Shown here: piece by piece, positions 50,694-60,076 of the stretch | How positions within the stretch are numbered: position 1 is the stretch's first letter | Layout: every line of letters begins with the position of its first letter | Assembly (NCBI GenBank): GCA_041658725.1 | Contig: JBAZZQ010000005.1 | Location: forward strand, 29,063 to 93,062 | DNA from: JBAZZQ01 sp041658725 | Lineage (GTDB): Bacteria; Planctomycetota; Phycisphaerae; JAAYCJ01 | Reading direction: 5' to 3' | DNA: 64,000 nucleotides | Notes under the pieces: generated by a model | What the model saw: the letters and a program-made list of their open reading frames with translations, nothing else | What the model was told of the DNA's origin: nothing | Databases searched by the model: none | Made by a program: the position numbers and the translations under genes

Positions 50694-52031
50694 ATGCGAT
50701 ATATGATAATAGTTGCTCTTTTCGGTTTTTACACTGTCGCTTTAGCTCAATATGCTCCCGCCGTTCGTCCTAACGCACTCGACGCCTCTCCCCAAATCGG
50801 CAGCGGGGGATACAATGCTCCTGTCCGACTTTATAACTATAATTATAATAGCGGAGGTTTCGGAAACCTTTATATCACCGGGAATGTTTCGGGAGGAAAA
50901 TCATTTCGAGGATTTGTCCCGTATTCCGATCCCACGCAATTTCAAGGGAGGTTGGGCAGTAGCGCCTTGGGCGCGTTTCAACGCGATGCCATCGACCTTC
51001 AAAGAGTTCAACAAGGATACTCAAACCGTCAAACCTTGCCTTATTATAATAGAAGTTCGACCATCCTTCCTCTCTCCGCCGTGCGGCAGGGATTGAATAC
51101 GCCTGGAAGCTCCATGCCCAGATTACAGGCACAGCCGTTTTCTGAAAGCTACGGATTACGGGCCGCCATCGCTCTGCCGCTGCCGTCCACGGAAACGATT
51201 GCCACGCTGCCTAAAAATCTCAAACCGACGGATATCCTTGTACCCGGCATTCTCGTCCCCCGGGACACACAGAACCAGATGGAAATAACGTCGCCTCTTT
51301 TACCGTCTCCTGTAGAAAAGATTCCACCGAAAGAAGTCGCCGTACCCGAGCAACCATCGCTCGAACAGCCTCCCACGGAACAACCCCCCGTCAATGAACA
51401 GCCGCAGCAGGACTTTGCGACCTTTTTGGAACTCCAGGCGGAAAAGGCGGAGAAACCCAATATTGTCGCCGGCCCGCAACCGGAATATTCCGAAATCGCC
51501 AAACGTCTGGCTGTCGAAGGAAAATTCACCCCGAATCCCCCCAAACCGCCTGTGCGGGAAAGACCTGCTGCCGCTAAAGCGTTACCGCTGGTTTCCGAAC
51601 TGTTTGGAAAAAGAAACGATCCATTTTCCCGGATCATGCGGGCGGCCCAAAAATCTCTTAACCAGGGTCGATTTTACGACGCGGTCCAGCAGTATTCCCA
51701 AGCCCTTTCGATCAACCTCGACGATCCGCTTCCTATTTTCGGGCAAACCAACGCTTTTCTTGGCGCCGGTGACCTGCGAACCGCGGCAGATCATTTACAG
51801 CAGGCCTTAAAAAAATTCCCGAAGTTCCTTCGCCTCTCCTTTGATGGTCCACGTCTTCTCGGCGGTAAAATCATCCTTGATCGCCGCCGCCGTCAGTTGC
51901 AAACGATAGTGGAAAAAAATAACGACCGGCAACTGATGCTGCTGTTGGGATATGTGGAAATTCTTTCCGGTCAACGGGAGTCGGGTCTGAAACGAATCGG
52001 TGCCTCCGGCTTGGTAGCCCGTGATTTTTGA
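50694..52031 (+). CDS. Exported protein with proline-rich linker and TPR-like C-terminus
   Basis: 445 aa. A signal peptide (YMIIVALFGFYTVALA) precedes an N-terminal Tyr/Asn/Gly-rich region (YNYNYNSGGFGNLYITGNVS) and a proline/glutamate linker at about 190-290 (PEQPSLEQPPTEQPPVNEQP). From residue 305 on, AAQKSLNQGRFYDAVQQYSQ and LGAGDLRTAADHLQQALKKF form one to two tetratricopeptide repeats. Likely periplasmic and protein-binding. No family name is given. Confidence 0.6.
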   Translation: MRYMIIVALFGFYTVALAQYAPAVRPNALDASPQIGSGGYNAPVRLYNYNYNSGGFGNLYITGNVSGGKSFRGFVPYSDPTQFQGRLGSSALGAFQRDAIDLQRVQQGYSNRQTLPYYNRSSTILPLSAVRQGLNTPGSSMPRLQAQPFSESYGLRAAIALPLPSTETIATLPKNLKPTDILVPGILVPRDTQNQMEITSPLLPSPVEKIPPKEVAVPEQPSLEQPPTEQPPVNEQPQQDFATFLELQAEKAEKPNIVAGPQPEYSEIAKRLAVEGKFTPNPPKPPVRERPAAAKALPLVSELFGKRNDPFSRIMRAAQKSLNQGRFYDAVQQYSQALSINLDDPLPIFGQTNAFLGAGDLRTAADHLQQALKKFPKFLRLSFDGPRLLGGKIILDRRRRQLQTIVEKNNDRQLMLLLGYVEILSGQRESGLKRIGASGLVARDF

Positions 52032-52066
52032 TACTCCCGCCTATCTCATCAAAGGACCAAATTAGC

Positions 52067-52095
52067 TTGACTTGGAAGGGTCTGAAAGCTATTTT
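52067..52095 (+). promoter_or_regulatory. Promoter-like site before etfB
   Basis: ttgact at 52067-52072, a 17-base spacer and tatttt at 52090-52095, about 68 bases before the GTG start of etfB. Confidence 0.45.
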
Positions 52096-52162
52096 TGTTT
52101 GTTTTAGCCCCAGAGATGATCAGCTGGGCGCAATAACTTAAAGTAATCAGGAGCATTGAACC

Positions 52163-53074
52163 GTGGGATATGATTGCGTAGTGATGATTAAGCAAGTGCC
52201 GGACACCAAGGCGGTGACGGCCAAAGCGATGAAAGAGGACGGAACGGTCAATCGCGCGGCATTGCCGGCGATTTTCAATCCGGAAGATTTAAACGCCCTC
52301 GAAACGGCATTGGAGATCAAGGATCAGTACGGCGGGACGGTTACTGCGATTACGATGGGTCCGCCCAACGCGTGTGAAATTCTTCGCGAGTCGCTGTATC
52401 GCGGAGCGGATCGCGTTATTTTGATTTCCGATCGCCGAGCCGCCGCCAGCGACACCCTCGCGACTTCGTACATTTTAGGTTGCGCCGCTCGCAACCTGCC
52501 ACATGTGGATGTGGTCCTGTGCGGTCGTCAGGCCATCGACGGGGACACCGCTCAGGTCGGTCCGCAGTTGGCGGAAAAGTTGGGACTGCCCCAGGTAACC
52601 TATCTTGAAAAACTGATGGAAATGACAAATAAACATGTGGTCGCCAAGCGGAATCTCGGCAACGGCTGGGAAATGGTTCGTTCAAAACTGCCTGTGCTTA
52701 TGACGGTGGTCGATTCAGCCAATATTCCCCGTCCGCCTGCCGCGAAATTAATGATGAAATATAAAAAAGTCCGAGGGGCGGTGGAAGTCGTCCGGGAAAT
52801 CGCTGGCGAGAAAGACCCGAACGATCCGGCCTTGAAGGCACAAATCGATCAACGGATTAAAGAATTGAAACAGAAATGTCTGCTGATCGAACAGTGGAAC
52901 CTGGACGATATCAAAGCCGATCTGCAATGGTGCGGGCGCGATGGTTCGCCGACCAAGGTCCATCGTATTCAGTCCGTCGTTCTCAAGGGGACCGGACATA
53001 AGCAATTTGCCCCAACGCAAGAGGGTATGAAGGACCTTATCCACAATCTCATCGAGGAACGGACGCTTGGGTAA
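52163..53074 (+). CDS. etfB: Electron transfer flavoprotein, beta subunit
   Basis: 303 aa from the GTG at 52163, with aggag 9 bases upstream. It starts YDCVVMIKQVPDTKAVTAKA, the beta-subunit hallmark, and contains TAITMGPPNACEILRESLYR and VVLCGRQAIDGDTAQVGPQL. EtfAB passes electrons from acyl-CoA dehydrogenases toward the quinone pool. The C-terminal extension (about 50 residues more than the shortest ETF-beta) is basic. It precedes etfA by 90 bases with a hairpin in between. Confidence 0.92.
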   Translation: MGYDCVVMIKQVPDTKAVTAKAMKEDGTVNRAALPAIFNPEDLNALETALEIKDQYGGTVTAITMGPPNACEILRESLYRGADRVILISDRRAAASDTLATSYILGCAARNLPHVDVVLCGRQAIDGDTAQVGPQLAEKLGLPQVTYLEKLMEMTNKHVVAKRNLGNGWEMVRSKLPVLMTVVDSANIPRPPAAKLMMKYKKVRGAVEVVREIAGEKDPNDPALKAQIDQRIKELKQKCLLIEQWNLDDIKADLQWCGRDGSPTKVHRIQSVVLKGTGHKQFAPTQEGMKDLIHNLIEERTLG

Positions 53075-53081
53075 CGACTAG

Positions 53082-53104
53082 CCCCCTGTGGCAACAGGGG
53101 GTTC
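53082..53104 (+). terminator. Hairpin between etfB and etfA
   Basis: 8-bp stem ccccctgt / acaggggg with a 4-base loop, followed by ttcttaaaa. It may lower transcription into etfA or set the ratio of the two subunits. Confidence 0.5.
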
Positions 53105-53164
53105 TTAAAAACTAGTTGATAATTACAATAGTTAAAATGATTTATTGTCCATCGAGGTGTAAAC

Positions 53165-54190
53165 ATGATACGTGTCAATCGTGAAGGTTCAGTATGGATT
53201 TTCGCCGAACAGGAGCTGGGACAGCTTTCGGATGTTCCACTGGAGCTTTTAAGCAAAGGCCGGGAACTGGCGGATAAGCTTGGCGTTCGGCTGGGAACTT
53301 TTCTGCTCGGTCAGGGTATTGGTGAACTGGCCGGTAAGCTGACGGCTTACGGTGCGGATGACGTCATTTGCGTCGAGCATCCGCTGCTCAAGGATTACCA
53401 GACGACCAGCTACGCACGGGTGATTTGTGACCTGATTCAAAAATATGAGCCGCAAATCGTTCTCTATGGCGCGACGGCGATGGGGCGAGACCTTGCTCCG
53501 CGTATCGCTTCGGAAATGAAGGCGGGTCTGACCGCAGACTGCACCGATCTGCAGATCGGCGATCACGAGGAAAAAGACGGCACGGTTCATAAGAATTTGC
53601 TCTTTCAAATCCGGCCTGCCTTTGGCGGGAACATTATCGCCACGATTATCAATTACGACCGCTGGCCTCAGATGGCAACAGTTCGGGAAGGGGTGATGCG
53701 AATGCCCGAACCGAATACTTCGCACAAGGGTAAAATCGTCAATGAAAAAGTCAATATTTCTCCGGAAGACCTGGCGGTAACGATTCTGGAAAAGCATCGC
53801 CAGGCCAAGAAGGTGAATTTAAAGGCGGCTCGAATTATCGTGGCCGGCGGGGCGGGGGTTGGGAGTAAGGATAATTTCAAATTGGTCTGGGACCTGGCGA
53901 ACGCGTTGGGCGCGGCGGTGGGGGCTTCCCGTGCTGCGGTCGATTTGGGTTTCTGCGATCGTGATCATCAGGTCGGTCAGACGGGGACTACCGTTCGTCC
54001 GGCTTTGTATATTGCCTGCGGGATTTCCGGAACCGTTCAGCACCGTGCGGGCATGCAGGAATCAGCCAAGATCGTCGCCATCAATAGTGATCCGAACGCC
54101 CCGATTTTACAGCTCGCACATTACGGGATCGTAGGAGATATGAACGTGGTTATTCCGAAAATGATTAAAGCGTTAAAGGAACGGTCGTAA
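53165..54190 (+). CDS. etfA: Electron transfer flavoprotein, alpha subunit
   Basis: 341 aa. Residues 210-341 carry the conserved FAD-binding domain of ETF-alpha: IVAGGAGVGSKDNFKLVWDL, GAAVGASRAAVDLGF, DRDHQVGQTGTTVRPALYIA and CGISGTVQHRAGMQESAKIV. The N-terminal domain (SVWIFAEQELGQLSDVPLEL) is typical of the non-covalent domain I. With EtfB it forms the dimeric flavoprotein; the acyl-CoA dehydrogenase gene follows after 41 bases. Confidence 0.95.
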   Translation: MIRVNREGSVWIFAEQELGQLSDVPLELLSKGRELADKLGVRLGTFLLGQGIGELAGKLTAYGADDVICVEHPLLKDYQTTSYARVICDLIQKYEPQIVLYGATAMGRDLAPRIASEMKAGLTADCTDLQIGDHEEKDGTVHKNLLFQIRPAFGGNIIATIINYDRWPQMATVREGVMRMPEPNTSHKGKIVNEKVNISPEDLAVTILEKHRQAKKVNLKAARIIVAGGAGVGSKDNFKLVWDLANALGAAVGASRAAVDLGFCDRDHQVGQTGTTVRPALYIACGISGTVQHRAGMQESAKIVAINSDPNAPILQLAHYGIVGDMNVVIPKMIKALKERS

Positions 54191-54231
54191 GCACAACCAA
54201 TTGCACAGTTAGTTAATGAGGTTTAATAGAT

Positions 54232-55983
54232 ATGCCGAATTTTTTTACCGAAAATGAAGATATTGTTTTCAATTTCAACACGATGGACCTCGCTGCCCTG
54301 GCGAAGATTACCGAGGAAGGGTACAAGTTTACCCAGACCTTCGATTACGCCCCGGAAAACGCCGAGGACGCGATTGACAACTATCGGCGGATTTTGAAAA
54401 TGCTCGGACAGTTGAGCGCCGAGTTTATCGCCGAACAGGCGGAAGGGGTCGATAAGGAAGGGAACCACCTGCTGGAAAGCGGGATGGTCAAATATTCCGA
54501 GGGCATTACCAAAGATTTGGATATGCTCGCCAAGGCCCAGGTGATGGGTTTCACGCTGCCGTATCGTTTCGGCGGATTGAATTGCCCGAACCTGATTTAT
54601 ACGATGGCGATTGAAATGGTTTCCCGGGCCGACGCGTCGCTGATGAATATTTTCGGTCTGCAGGGAATCGCCGAGACAATCAATGCCTTTGCCACCGAAG
54701 AACTCAAACAGCGATTTTTGCCCCCATTCTCAGCGGGTAAAATCACCGGGGCGATGGTCCTGACTGAACCCGACGCCGGGTCCGACCTTCAAGCGGTCAA
54801 GACGCGGGCCTACCAGGACGCCAATGGGAATTGGTATCTTAACGGGGTCAAACGGTTTATTACCAACGGCTGTGGAGATGTGCTGCTGGTCCTGGCGCGA
54901 ACGGAAGAGGATCGCAACGACGGGTCCGGTTTGAGTTTGCTCCTTTGTGAAAAAGGACCGACGGTTAAAATTCGCCGGCTTGAGGAAAAGCTTGGCATTC
55001 ACGGTTCGCCGACCTGCGAAATTTTCTTCGATGACACCCCGTGTTATCTGATCGGTGAGCGGCGAAGAGGACTGGTTCCTTACGTGATGAGTCTGATGAA
55101 CGGCGCACGTGTCGGGATCGCCGCCCAATCGCTCGGTATCGCCGAAGCCGCCTATGCGGTCGCTCGCGATTATGCCCATTCCCGAAAGCAATTCGGCGTG
55201 GCCATCGAAAAACTCCCCGCCGTCCGCGACCTGCTGATGGAAATGAAAATTTATACGGAAGCGGCACGTGCGTTGACGTATGAATGCTCCCGCGTTGTGG
55301 AATACGAACGCTATTATCTCTGGCAGACCGAATCGGGCCAGGGCAGCGTTACCGATAAGGATGAGCTAAAGCGAATGAAAGACGAGTCCCGCAAATTTAA
55401 GCGACTCGCCGCCATGCTGACCCCGATGTGCAAATATTACAGTTCGGAGATGGCCAACAAAGTGGCTTACGATTCGATACAGGTTCTCGGCGGCAGCGGA
55501 TACATGAAGGATTACGCCAGCGAGCGGCACTTCCGCGATGCGCGCATTACCAATATTTACGAAGGGACCTCGCAGCTGCAGGTTGTCTCCGCCGTTCGCG
55601 GGGTCGCCAGCGGAACAGCCGGCAAGGCTCTTGACGAATTCGCCGGCCAATCCTGGCCGACCGAATTTGCCGACCTGCTTGCCCTTCTCAAACAGGGCAG
55701 TGAGAACCTTGCCCAGTCGATGGTGGTCGTCAAGGAAAAGGGCGTCGAGTACATGGACCTTTACGGCAAAAAAATCGTCGATGTCGCCTGCGATCTCTAC
55801 CTCGGATACCTGTTCCTTCAACAAGCCAGGCACAGCGACCGCAAAAAAGCTGTTGCCCAACGGTTCATTACCACAACCGCTTCCAGAATTATTTCCAACT
55901 GCCAACTGATCAAATCCGGCGACCGCAGTACGATGGACCAGTTCGGGACCATAGTCGGCGAGCTATCTGACGACGCCGCTTGA
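54232..55983 (+). CDS. Acyl-CoA dehydrogenase
   Basis: 583 aa, the long bacterial type. It oxidises an acyl-CoA with electrons going to ETF. Visible parts: GAMVLTEPDAGSDLQAVKTR, RFITNGCGDVLLVLARTEED, KLGIHGSPTCEIFFDDTPCY, YAHSRKQFGVAIEKLPAVRD, and the end-block VLGGSGYMKDYASERHFRDA with ITNIYEGTSQLQV. N- and C-terminal extensions (about 60 and 120 residues) are present as in the 580-600 aa subfamily. Together with etfBA it suggests beta-oxidation or branched/aromatic acyl-CoA use. Confidence 0.93.
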   Translation: MPNFFTENEDIVFNFNTMDLAALAKITEEGYKFTQTFDYAPENAEDAIDNYRRILKMLGQLSAEFIAEQAEGVDKEGNHLLESGMVKYSEGITKDLDMLAKAQVMGFTLPYRFGGLNCPNLIYTMAIEMVSRADASLMNIFGLQGIAETINAFATEELKQRFLPPFSAGKITGAMVLTEPDAGSDLQAVKTRAYQDANGNWYLNGVKRFITNGCGDVLLVLARTEEDRNDGSGLSLLLCEKGPTVKIRRLEEKLGIHGSPTCEIFFDDTPCYLIGERRRGLVPYVMSLMNGARVGIAAQSLGIAEAAYAVARDYAHSRKQFGVAIEKLPAVRDLLMEMKIYTEAARALTYECSRVVEYERYYLWQTESGQGSVTDKDELKRMKDESRKFKRLAAMLTPMCKYYSSEMANKVAYDSIQVLGGSGYMKDYASERHFRDARITNIYEGTSQLQVVSAVRGVASGTAGKALDEFAGQSWPTEFADLLALLKQGSENLAQSMVVVKEKGVEYMDLYGKKIVDVACDLYLGYLFLQQARHSDRKKAVAQRFITTTASRIISNCQLIKSGDRSTMDQFGTIVGELSDDAA

Positions 55984-56051
55984 TCCTGGAAAAGGAGCGA
56001 GCTGAGATGTGGACCGTTCCCACGGCTAGGCTGGGGAGATAAAGATTTGTT

Positions 56052-56170
56052 GTAACCGACCACCCATCCTTGTCATCATCCGGCTTGACCGGATGATCCA
56101 GGGGTGCGGACTGGATCGTCCGGTCAAGCCGGACGATGACAAGGGAGAGGATCGGGGTTTGAACGGTTAC
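56052..56170. mobile_element. MITE, copy 2 (119 bp)
   Basis: The ends share gtaaccg inverted with cggttac; the terminal repeats are partly degraded beyond the first seven bases. Flanking 8-base direct repeats gatttgtt (56044-56051) and gatttatt (56171-56178) differ by one base and match a target duplication. The internal hairpin has 30-base arms (56072-56101 and 56111-56140) that pair at 28 of 30, with loop gggtgcgga. Closely related to copy 1 at 43887. Confidence 0.88.
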
Positions 56171-56201
56171 GATTTATTTGTCGTTTGGTTTTCAAAGCTC
56201 G

Positions 56202-56230
56202 TTGTGTTTCGGGGGCATCGGGATTATAAT
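56202..56230 (+). promoter_or_regulatory. Sigma-70-like promoter
   Basis: ttgtgt at 56202-56207, a 17-base spacer and tataat at 56225-56230, just outside the MITE and 35 bases before the start codon of the next gene. Confidence 0.7.
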
Positions 56231-56264
56231 CACGGATGTATTACTTTATAGAAGGAGTGTGTCC

Positions 56265-57254
56265 ATGCGCGAGGGTAGTTTTAAGTTCAGCGTTCGGGGT
56301 TTAATTTGTTTTGTTGTCATCATTGGCCTGATGGCCAGGACAAAATCGGCAGCCGCCACTTCCAGGCCGACCACTCAGCCGGTGACCGCTCCGGAAAGTT
56401 CTCCACAGGCGGTAAAACTCCTGCAGAAAGTCCAGGCCAAATACGCGGTAATGAAGACTTATTCGGATGAAGGGCAAGCCGTTTCTGATATAGATCTTTC
56501 AAAAGTGGATTTTAAAAAAATTCCGAATCTGACGACGCGGAAACAAAAAATGATAGAGGAATCTTCCCTCTTAAAAAATGCTAAAAAAAAGGTTTATGAC
56601 TTTTCCATGAAATTGGGCCGGCCTGATTGTTACCTGATTGAATGGAAGCAGACGATGGGGGGGAATATTGTACCTCTTGATGGTGCGGTATGGTCAGCCG
56701 GAGAAGGTGATTTTGTCCAGACGAGATCTCAAAGCGCACCGAGGAAAATGAAGGATCGGTTCAGTGCGTTGAGGAATGCTGGCAATGTTTCCGGAAGGGC
56801 GACCATGACCATACCTTTTATTTTCTTTAATGAAACGTCCATGCCCCTTGTGACTATGAAAAGCCTGGCCATGGAGAAGGAAGAACGGCTCGATGGCGAC
56901 TTGTGTTATGTCATTTCCGGGCGTGCCGGAGGTCATAAGACGTTTTTGTGGATATCCAAAAAGACCTTGCTGATCCGTCAGAAGCGTTTTCTCTTTGGAG
57001 GCGAATCCGCTATAAAGAAGACCCCGATTACACCGGAAAGTGTGAAAAAGACCCTAAAGGCCATGGGCCAGGAGCCGACGACCCAGGCGGTCGAACGAAT
57101 GAAAACGAATATGGAATTGGCTAATATGCTCTCGACCAGCGTGAAGGGGTCGATCATTGAAACCCATCGAAATATTGTGGTAGATGCTCCGATTAGTAAA
57201 AAACAGTTCAAGTTTAAAGTGCCTGCGACACAGACGTCGCCGGCAAAAAAATAA
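56265..57254 (+). CDS. Exported hypothetical, LolA/DUF2092-like fold possible
   Basis: 329 aa from the ATG at 56265, with aaggag 7 bases upstream. A signal or anchor helix (FSVRGLICFVVIIGLMARTK) is followed by a Thr/Pro linker and a domain with AVKLLQKVQAKYAVMKTYSD and LDGDLCYVISGRAGGHKTFL, WISKKTLLIRQKRFLFGG. This pattern resembles lipoprotein-carrier folds (LolA-like, DUF2092). Likely periplasmic. It is the second most conserved type seen in planctomycete secreted proteomes, but I cannot name it firmly. It ends 24 bases before xylB. Confidence 0.5.
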   Translation: MREGSFKFSVRGLICFVVIIGLMARTKSAAATSRPTTQPVTAPESSPQAVKLLQKVQAKYAVMKTYSDEGQAVSDIDLSKVDFKKIPNLTTRKQKMIEESSLLKNAKKKVYDFSMKLGRPDCYLIEWKQTMGGNIVPLDGAVWSAGEGDFVQTRSQSAPRKMKDRFSALRNAGNVSGRATMTIPFIFFNETSMPLVTMKSLAMEKEERLDGDLCYVISGRAGGHKTFLWISKKTLLIRQKRFLFGGESAIKKTPITPESVKKTLKAMGQEPTTQAVERMKTNMELANMLSTSVKGSIIETHRNIVVDAPISKKQFKFKVPATQTSPAKK

Positions 57255-57278
57255 TCCTCTGTTGAAGGAACGCTGCAC

Positions 57279-58814
57279 ATGAGCAAATTTTATTTTGGTT
57301 TGGATGCCGGAACATCGGGACTTAAAACCGTTCTGATCGACCGTAGCGGAAAAGTCGTCACGAGCAATACGCAGAATTATCCTGTCTATTGCCCCAAACC
57401 CTTGTGGTCCGAGCAGGACCCCCAGGACTGGTGGGAGGCGGCGGTCAAGGGCATCCGTCTGGCGATGAAAGAGACTCGTGTCGATCCTGCCGGTATCGGA
57501 GGGATCGGATTGTCGGGGCAGATGCACGGATCGGTTTTCCTGGCCGATGATTTAAATTTAAAGCCCCTTCGCCGGGCCATTTTGTGGAACGATCAGCGAA
57601 CATCCGATCAATGCGAACATATCGAAAAAATCGTGGGTGGTCGAAAAAAATTGATTCAAATGGTGGGCAATCCCGCCCTGACCGGATTTACCGCGCCAAA
57701 AATCCTCTGGCTCAGGGACCATGAGCCGAACATCTACAACAAAGTCAAACATATCCTCTTGCCGAAAGATTATCTTCGTTTGTGTCTGACCGGTGATTAT
57801 GCCACGGATGTTTCCGATGCCTCCGGAACGTTGCTGTTCGATGTCCGCAAACGAAAATGGCACTTGGAGCTTATAAAGAAATTACGTCTCAAACCGGAGT
57901 GGTTTGCGAAGTCTTACGAATCGCCCCAGGTTACAGGCTATATGAATGCCTTTGCCGCCAAGCTTACCGGTTTGCCCGTGGGCGTGCCCGTGGTTGGCGG
58001 CGGCGGCGACCAGGCATGCGGAGCGGTGGGAAGCGGGATCGTCAGTAAAGGAATTGTCTCTGCCACACTGGGAACTTCGGGCGTCGTGTTCGCGTATTCC
58101 GACACACCGCAATTCGACCCGGAGGGCCGGGTCCATACCATGTGCCATGCCGTTCCCGGAAAGTGGTGCGTTTTCGGTTGTATGCTCGCGGCGGGAGGAT
58201 CGTTCCAATGGTTTAAAAATACTCTGGGCCGACAGGAGATGGAACAGGCCAAAGGCCGAGCCCTGGACCCGTATGATCTTCTGATAGATGAAGCCAAAAA
58301 GGCCCCTCCCGGATGTGAAGGACTTTTCTTTCTACCGTATCTGACCGGAGAGCGATGTCCGCATCCGGACCCCAGAGCCCGAGCCTGCTTTATCGGAATG
58401 ACCGCCCGTACAGATCGGCCGGCGCTCATTCGCTCGGTCATCGAAGGAGTAACCTTCGGAATGAAAGACCAAATTCAAATTTTACACCGGATGGGAATCA
58501 AAATCGATCAGGTTCGCGCTTCAGGCGGAGGAGCCAACAGCAGATTCTGGCGGCAACTCCAATCCGATGTGTATAATGTTCCCGTGGTTACCGTCAATGT
58601 AACCGAAGGATCCGCATTGGGAGCGGCGATCCTGGCCGCCGTCGGAACCGGGCAATTCAAATCCGTCCCTCTCGCCTGCGGAAAAATGATCAGGGGGATC
58701 GACGGGCTGAAACCCAATCCAAAACTGGTCAGGCTTTACGACAAGCATCACAAGGAATTTCAAAAACTATATGATTGTTTAAAATCGGAATTCCCGGTCA
58801 TGGCCGGGCTTTAA
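57279..58814 (+). CDS. xylB: Xylulokinase
   Basis: 511 aa of the FGGY kinase family. N-terminal ATPase block is FGLDAGTSGLKTVLIDRSGK with D-x-G-T-S; then GIGLSGQMHGSVFL, AILWNDQRTSDQCEHI, GATLGTSG-like ISATLGTSGVVFAYS, and the C-terminal VIEGVTFGMKDQIQ, ASGGGANSRFWRQLQSDVYN. Phosphorylates xylulose with ATP, linking pentose sugars to the pentose-phosphate pathway; FGGY relatives can use other sugars. It has a good ribosome site and directly follows the LolA-like gene. Confidence 0.92.
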   Translation: MSKFYFGLDAGTSGLKTVLIDRSGKVVTSNTQNYPVYCPKPLWSEQDPQDWWEAAVKGIRLAMKETRVDPAGIGGIGLSGQMHGSVFLADDLNLKPLRRAILWNDQRTSDQCEHIEKIVGGRKKLIQMVGNPALTGFTAPKILWLRDHEPNIYNKVKHILLPKDYLRLCLTGDYATDVSDASGTLLFDVRKRKWHLELIKKLRLKPEWFAKSYESPQVTGYMNAFAAKLTGLPVGVPVVGGGGDQACGAVGSGIVSKGIVSATLGTSGVVFAYSDTPQFDPEGRVHTMCHAVPGKWCVFGCMLAAGGSFQWFKNTLGRQEMEQAKGRALDPYDLLIDEAKKAPPGCEGLFFLPYLTGERCPHPDPRARACFIGMTARTDRPALIRSVIEGVTFGMKDQIQILHRMGIKIDQVRASGGGANSRFWRQLQSDVYNVPVVTVNVTEGSALGAAILAAVGTGQFKSVPLACGKMIRGIDGLKPNPKLVRLYDKHHKEFQKLYDCLKSEFPVMAGL

Positions 58815-58828
58815 GGAGGAAGTTGGTC

Positions 58829-59989
58829 GTGTCGAAAAAAATGATCGGGATAATGACGGTCGGTCTGGTGGCGGTTTTCGCTTTGGTCGGGTTTTCCCAA
58901 CGCGCGGGACGCGGTCCTGCGGGGACGCAGCAGGTGGTTGTCGAAAAATCTGACGGGACCTTTGCCCGCGGATGGCTCAAAAAAGACAAAGGTAAAAGTA
59001 CCTTTGTCGATGCCAAAGGCGAATCGGTGGAGTTGACCAAAAAAGATAAGACCTACACTCTGTCTCAAATGAACCAGGAATTTAAAAGAGTCCGGCAAAG
59101 CATTATGACGCAGGACCTGAAGGATATTGAGCGTAATTCCAAGATTATCAGTTGGGCCAAGAACCACAATCTTTACGAGCAGGTGGAAGAGTACGCACAA
59201 AAAAACATCCAGTTGAACCCATCCAATCCGGACCCGATCGCGGAGGAAAATTTGAAATGGGCCAGAGAACAACTCGATGCCATCAAAACCGGTCCCTCGG
59301 CCGGTCCCGGATCGGATTGGACGATGCAGGACGTTCAGAAGGTACGGTTTGCCCTCATCCCGCCACTGGGAAAACCGGCAGAAAATATGCTGATCACCTT
59401 CAAAAATAACGTGGTGAAACGTTTCTTTGAAAAAGAAGGTAAAGAAGGAAAATATGGGACGAAGGACGCGCAGCGGGAGTTTAGCCGAAAACCTCCCACC
59501 GAACAGGCCCAGATTATCAAACAAGAAACCGGAAATACCTATCAACCGGATATTAACATCGGAAAAGAGCCGACCGTGATGTTGGAATTTAAGCGGATTG
59601 TGCAGCCGATCGTCACTCGCGGCTGTTCCAGCATTAACTGTCATGGTAGTGGACATAACCCCCTAAAACTGGCGCCCAGGGCGGCCACCCCACCGGAAAT
59701 TTACGCCAATTTTTACTCCCTCGACACTCATCGGTCGGAAAGGGGTACGATAATCGACCATGAAAATCCGAACCAATCGTTGCTCCTGAACTATCTGCTG
59801 CCTCCAATCCTGGCTTCGAATAATCTGACCCATGAACATGAGATACGCCCTCTGATCAAATCGAAAAGCGATCCGCGGTATCGGCAATTGGTGGATTGGA
59901 TTAAATCCCTGCCCACCGAGCCGATTGATCGCCTCGCCAATCAGGAAAGTGTCACCACCACGAAACCAAAAAAAGAATCAGGGTTGTAA
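58829..59989 (+). CDS. Exported protein with a CX4CH haem-like motif
   Basis: 386 aa from the GTG at 58829, with aaggagg 9 bases upstream. The N-terminus has a signal anchor (KKMIGIMTVGLVAVFALVGF). The first half is rich in Lys/Glu and helical, and the C-terminal third contains IVQPIVTRGCSSINCHGSGH, where C-S-S-I-N-C-H-G has four instead of two residues between cysteines. Planctomycete proteins with such CX4CH motifs are known and may or may not bind haem. The segment PRYRQLVDWIKSLPTEPI matches the end of cytochrome-like PSD1-type regions. It starts 14 bases after xylB. Confidence 0.55.
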   Translation: MSKKMIGIMTVGLVAVFALVGFSQRAGRGPAGTQQVVVEKSDGTFARGWLKKDKGKSTFVDAKGESVELTKKDKTYTLSQMNQEFKRVRQSIMTQDLKDIERNSKIISWAKNHNLYEQVEEYAQKNIQLNPSNPDPIAEENLKWAREQLDAIKTGPSAGPGSDWTMQDVQKVRFALIPPLGKPAENMLITFKNNVVKRFFEKEGKEGKYGTKDAQREFSRKPPTEQAQIIKQETGNTYQPDINIGKEPTVMLEFKRIVQPIVTRGCSSINCHGSGHNPLKLAPRAATPPEIYANFYSLDTHRSERGTIIDHENPNQSLLLNYLLPPILASNNLTHEHEIRPLIKSKSDPRYRQLVDWIKSLPTEPIDRLANQESVTTTKPKKESGL

Positions 59990-59998
59990 AATATGTTC

Positions 59999-60028
59999 TT
60001 GAAACCCAGATGCTTTTCCGCTTATTAT
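59999..60028 (+). promoter_or_regulatory. Possible metK promoter
   Basis: ttgaaa at 59999-60004, an 18-base spacer and tattat at 60023-60028, about 50 bases before the start codon. The leader is too short for a SAM riboswitch. Confidence 0.35.
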
Positions 60029-60076
60029 TAACTACTGTGTTTCCTGTTTTAAACGCTAAGTGCAAAAGGAGTAACA

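Noticed and set aside
59990..60076. SAM riboswitch before metK
   Set aside because: The leader between the likely promoter and the start is about 50 bases, with no set of paired arms.
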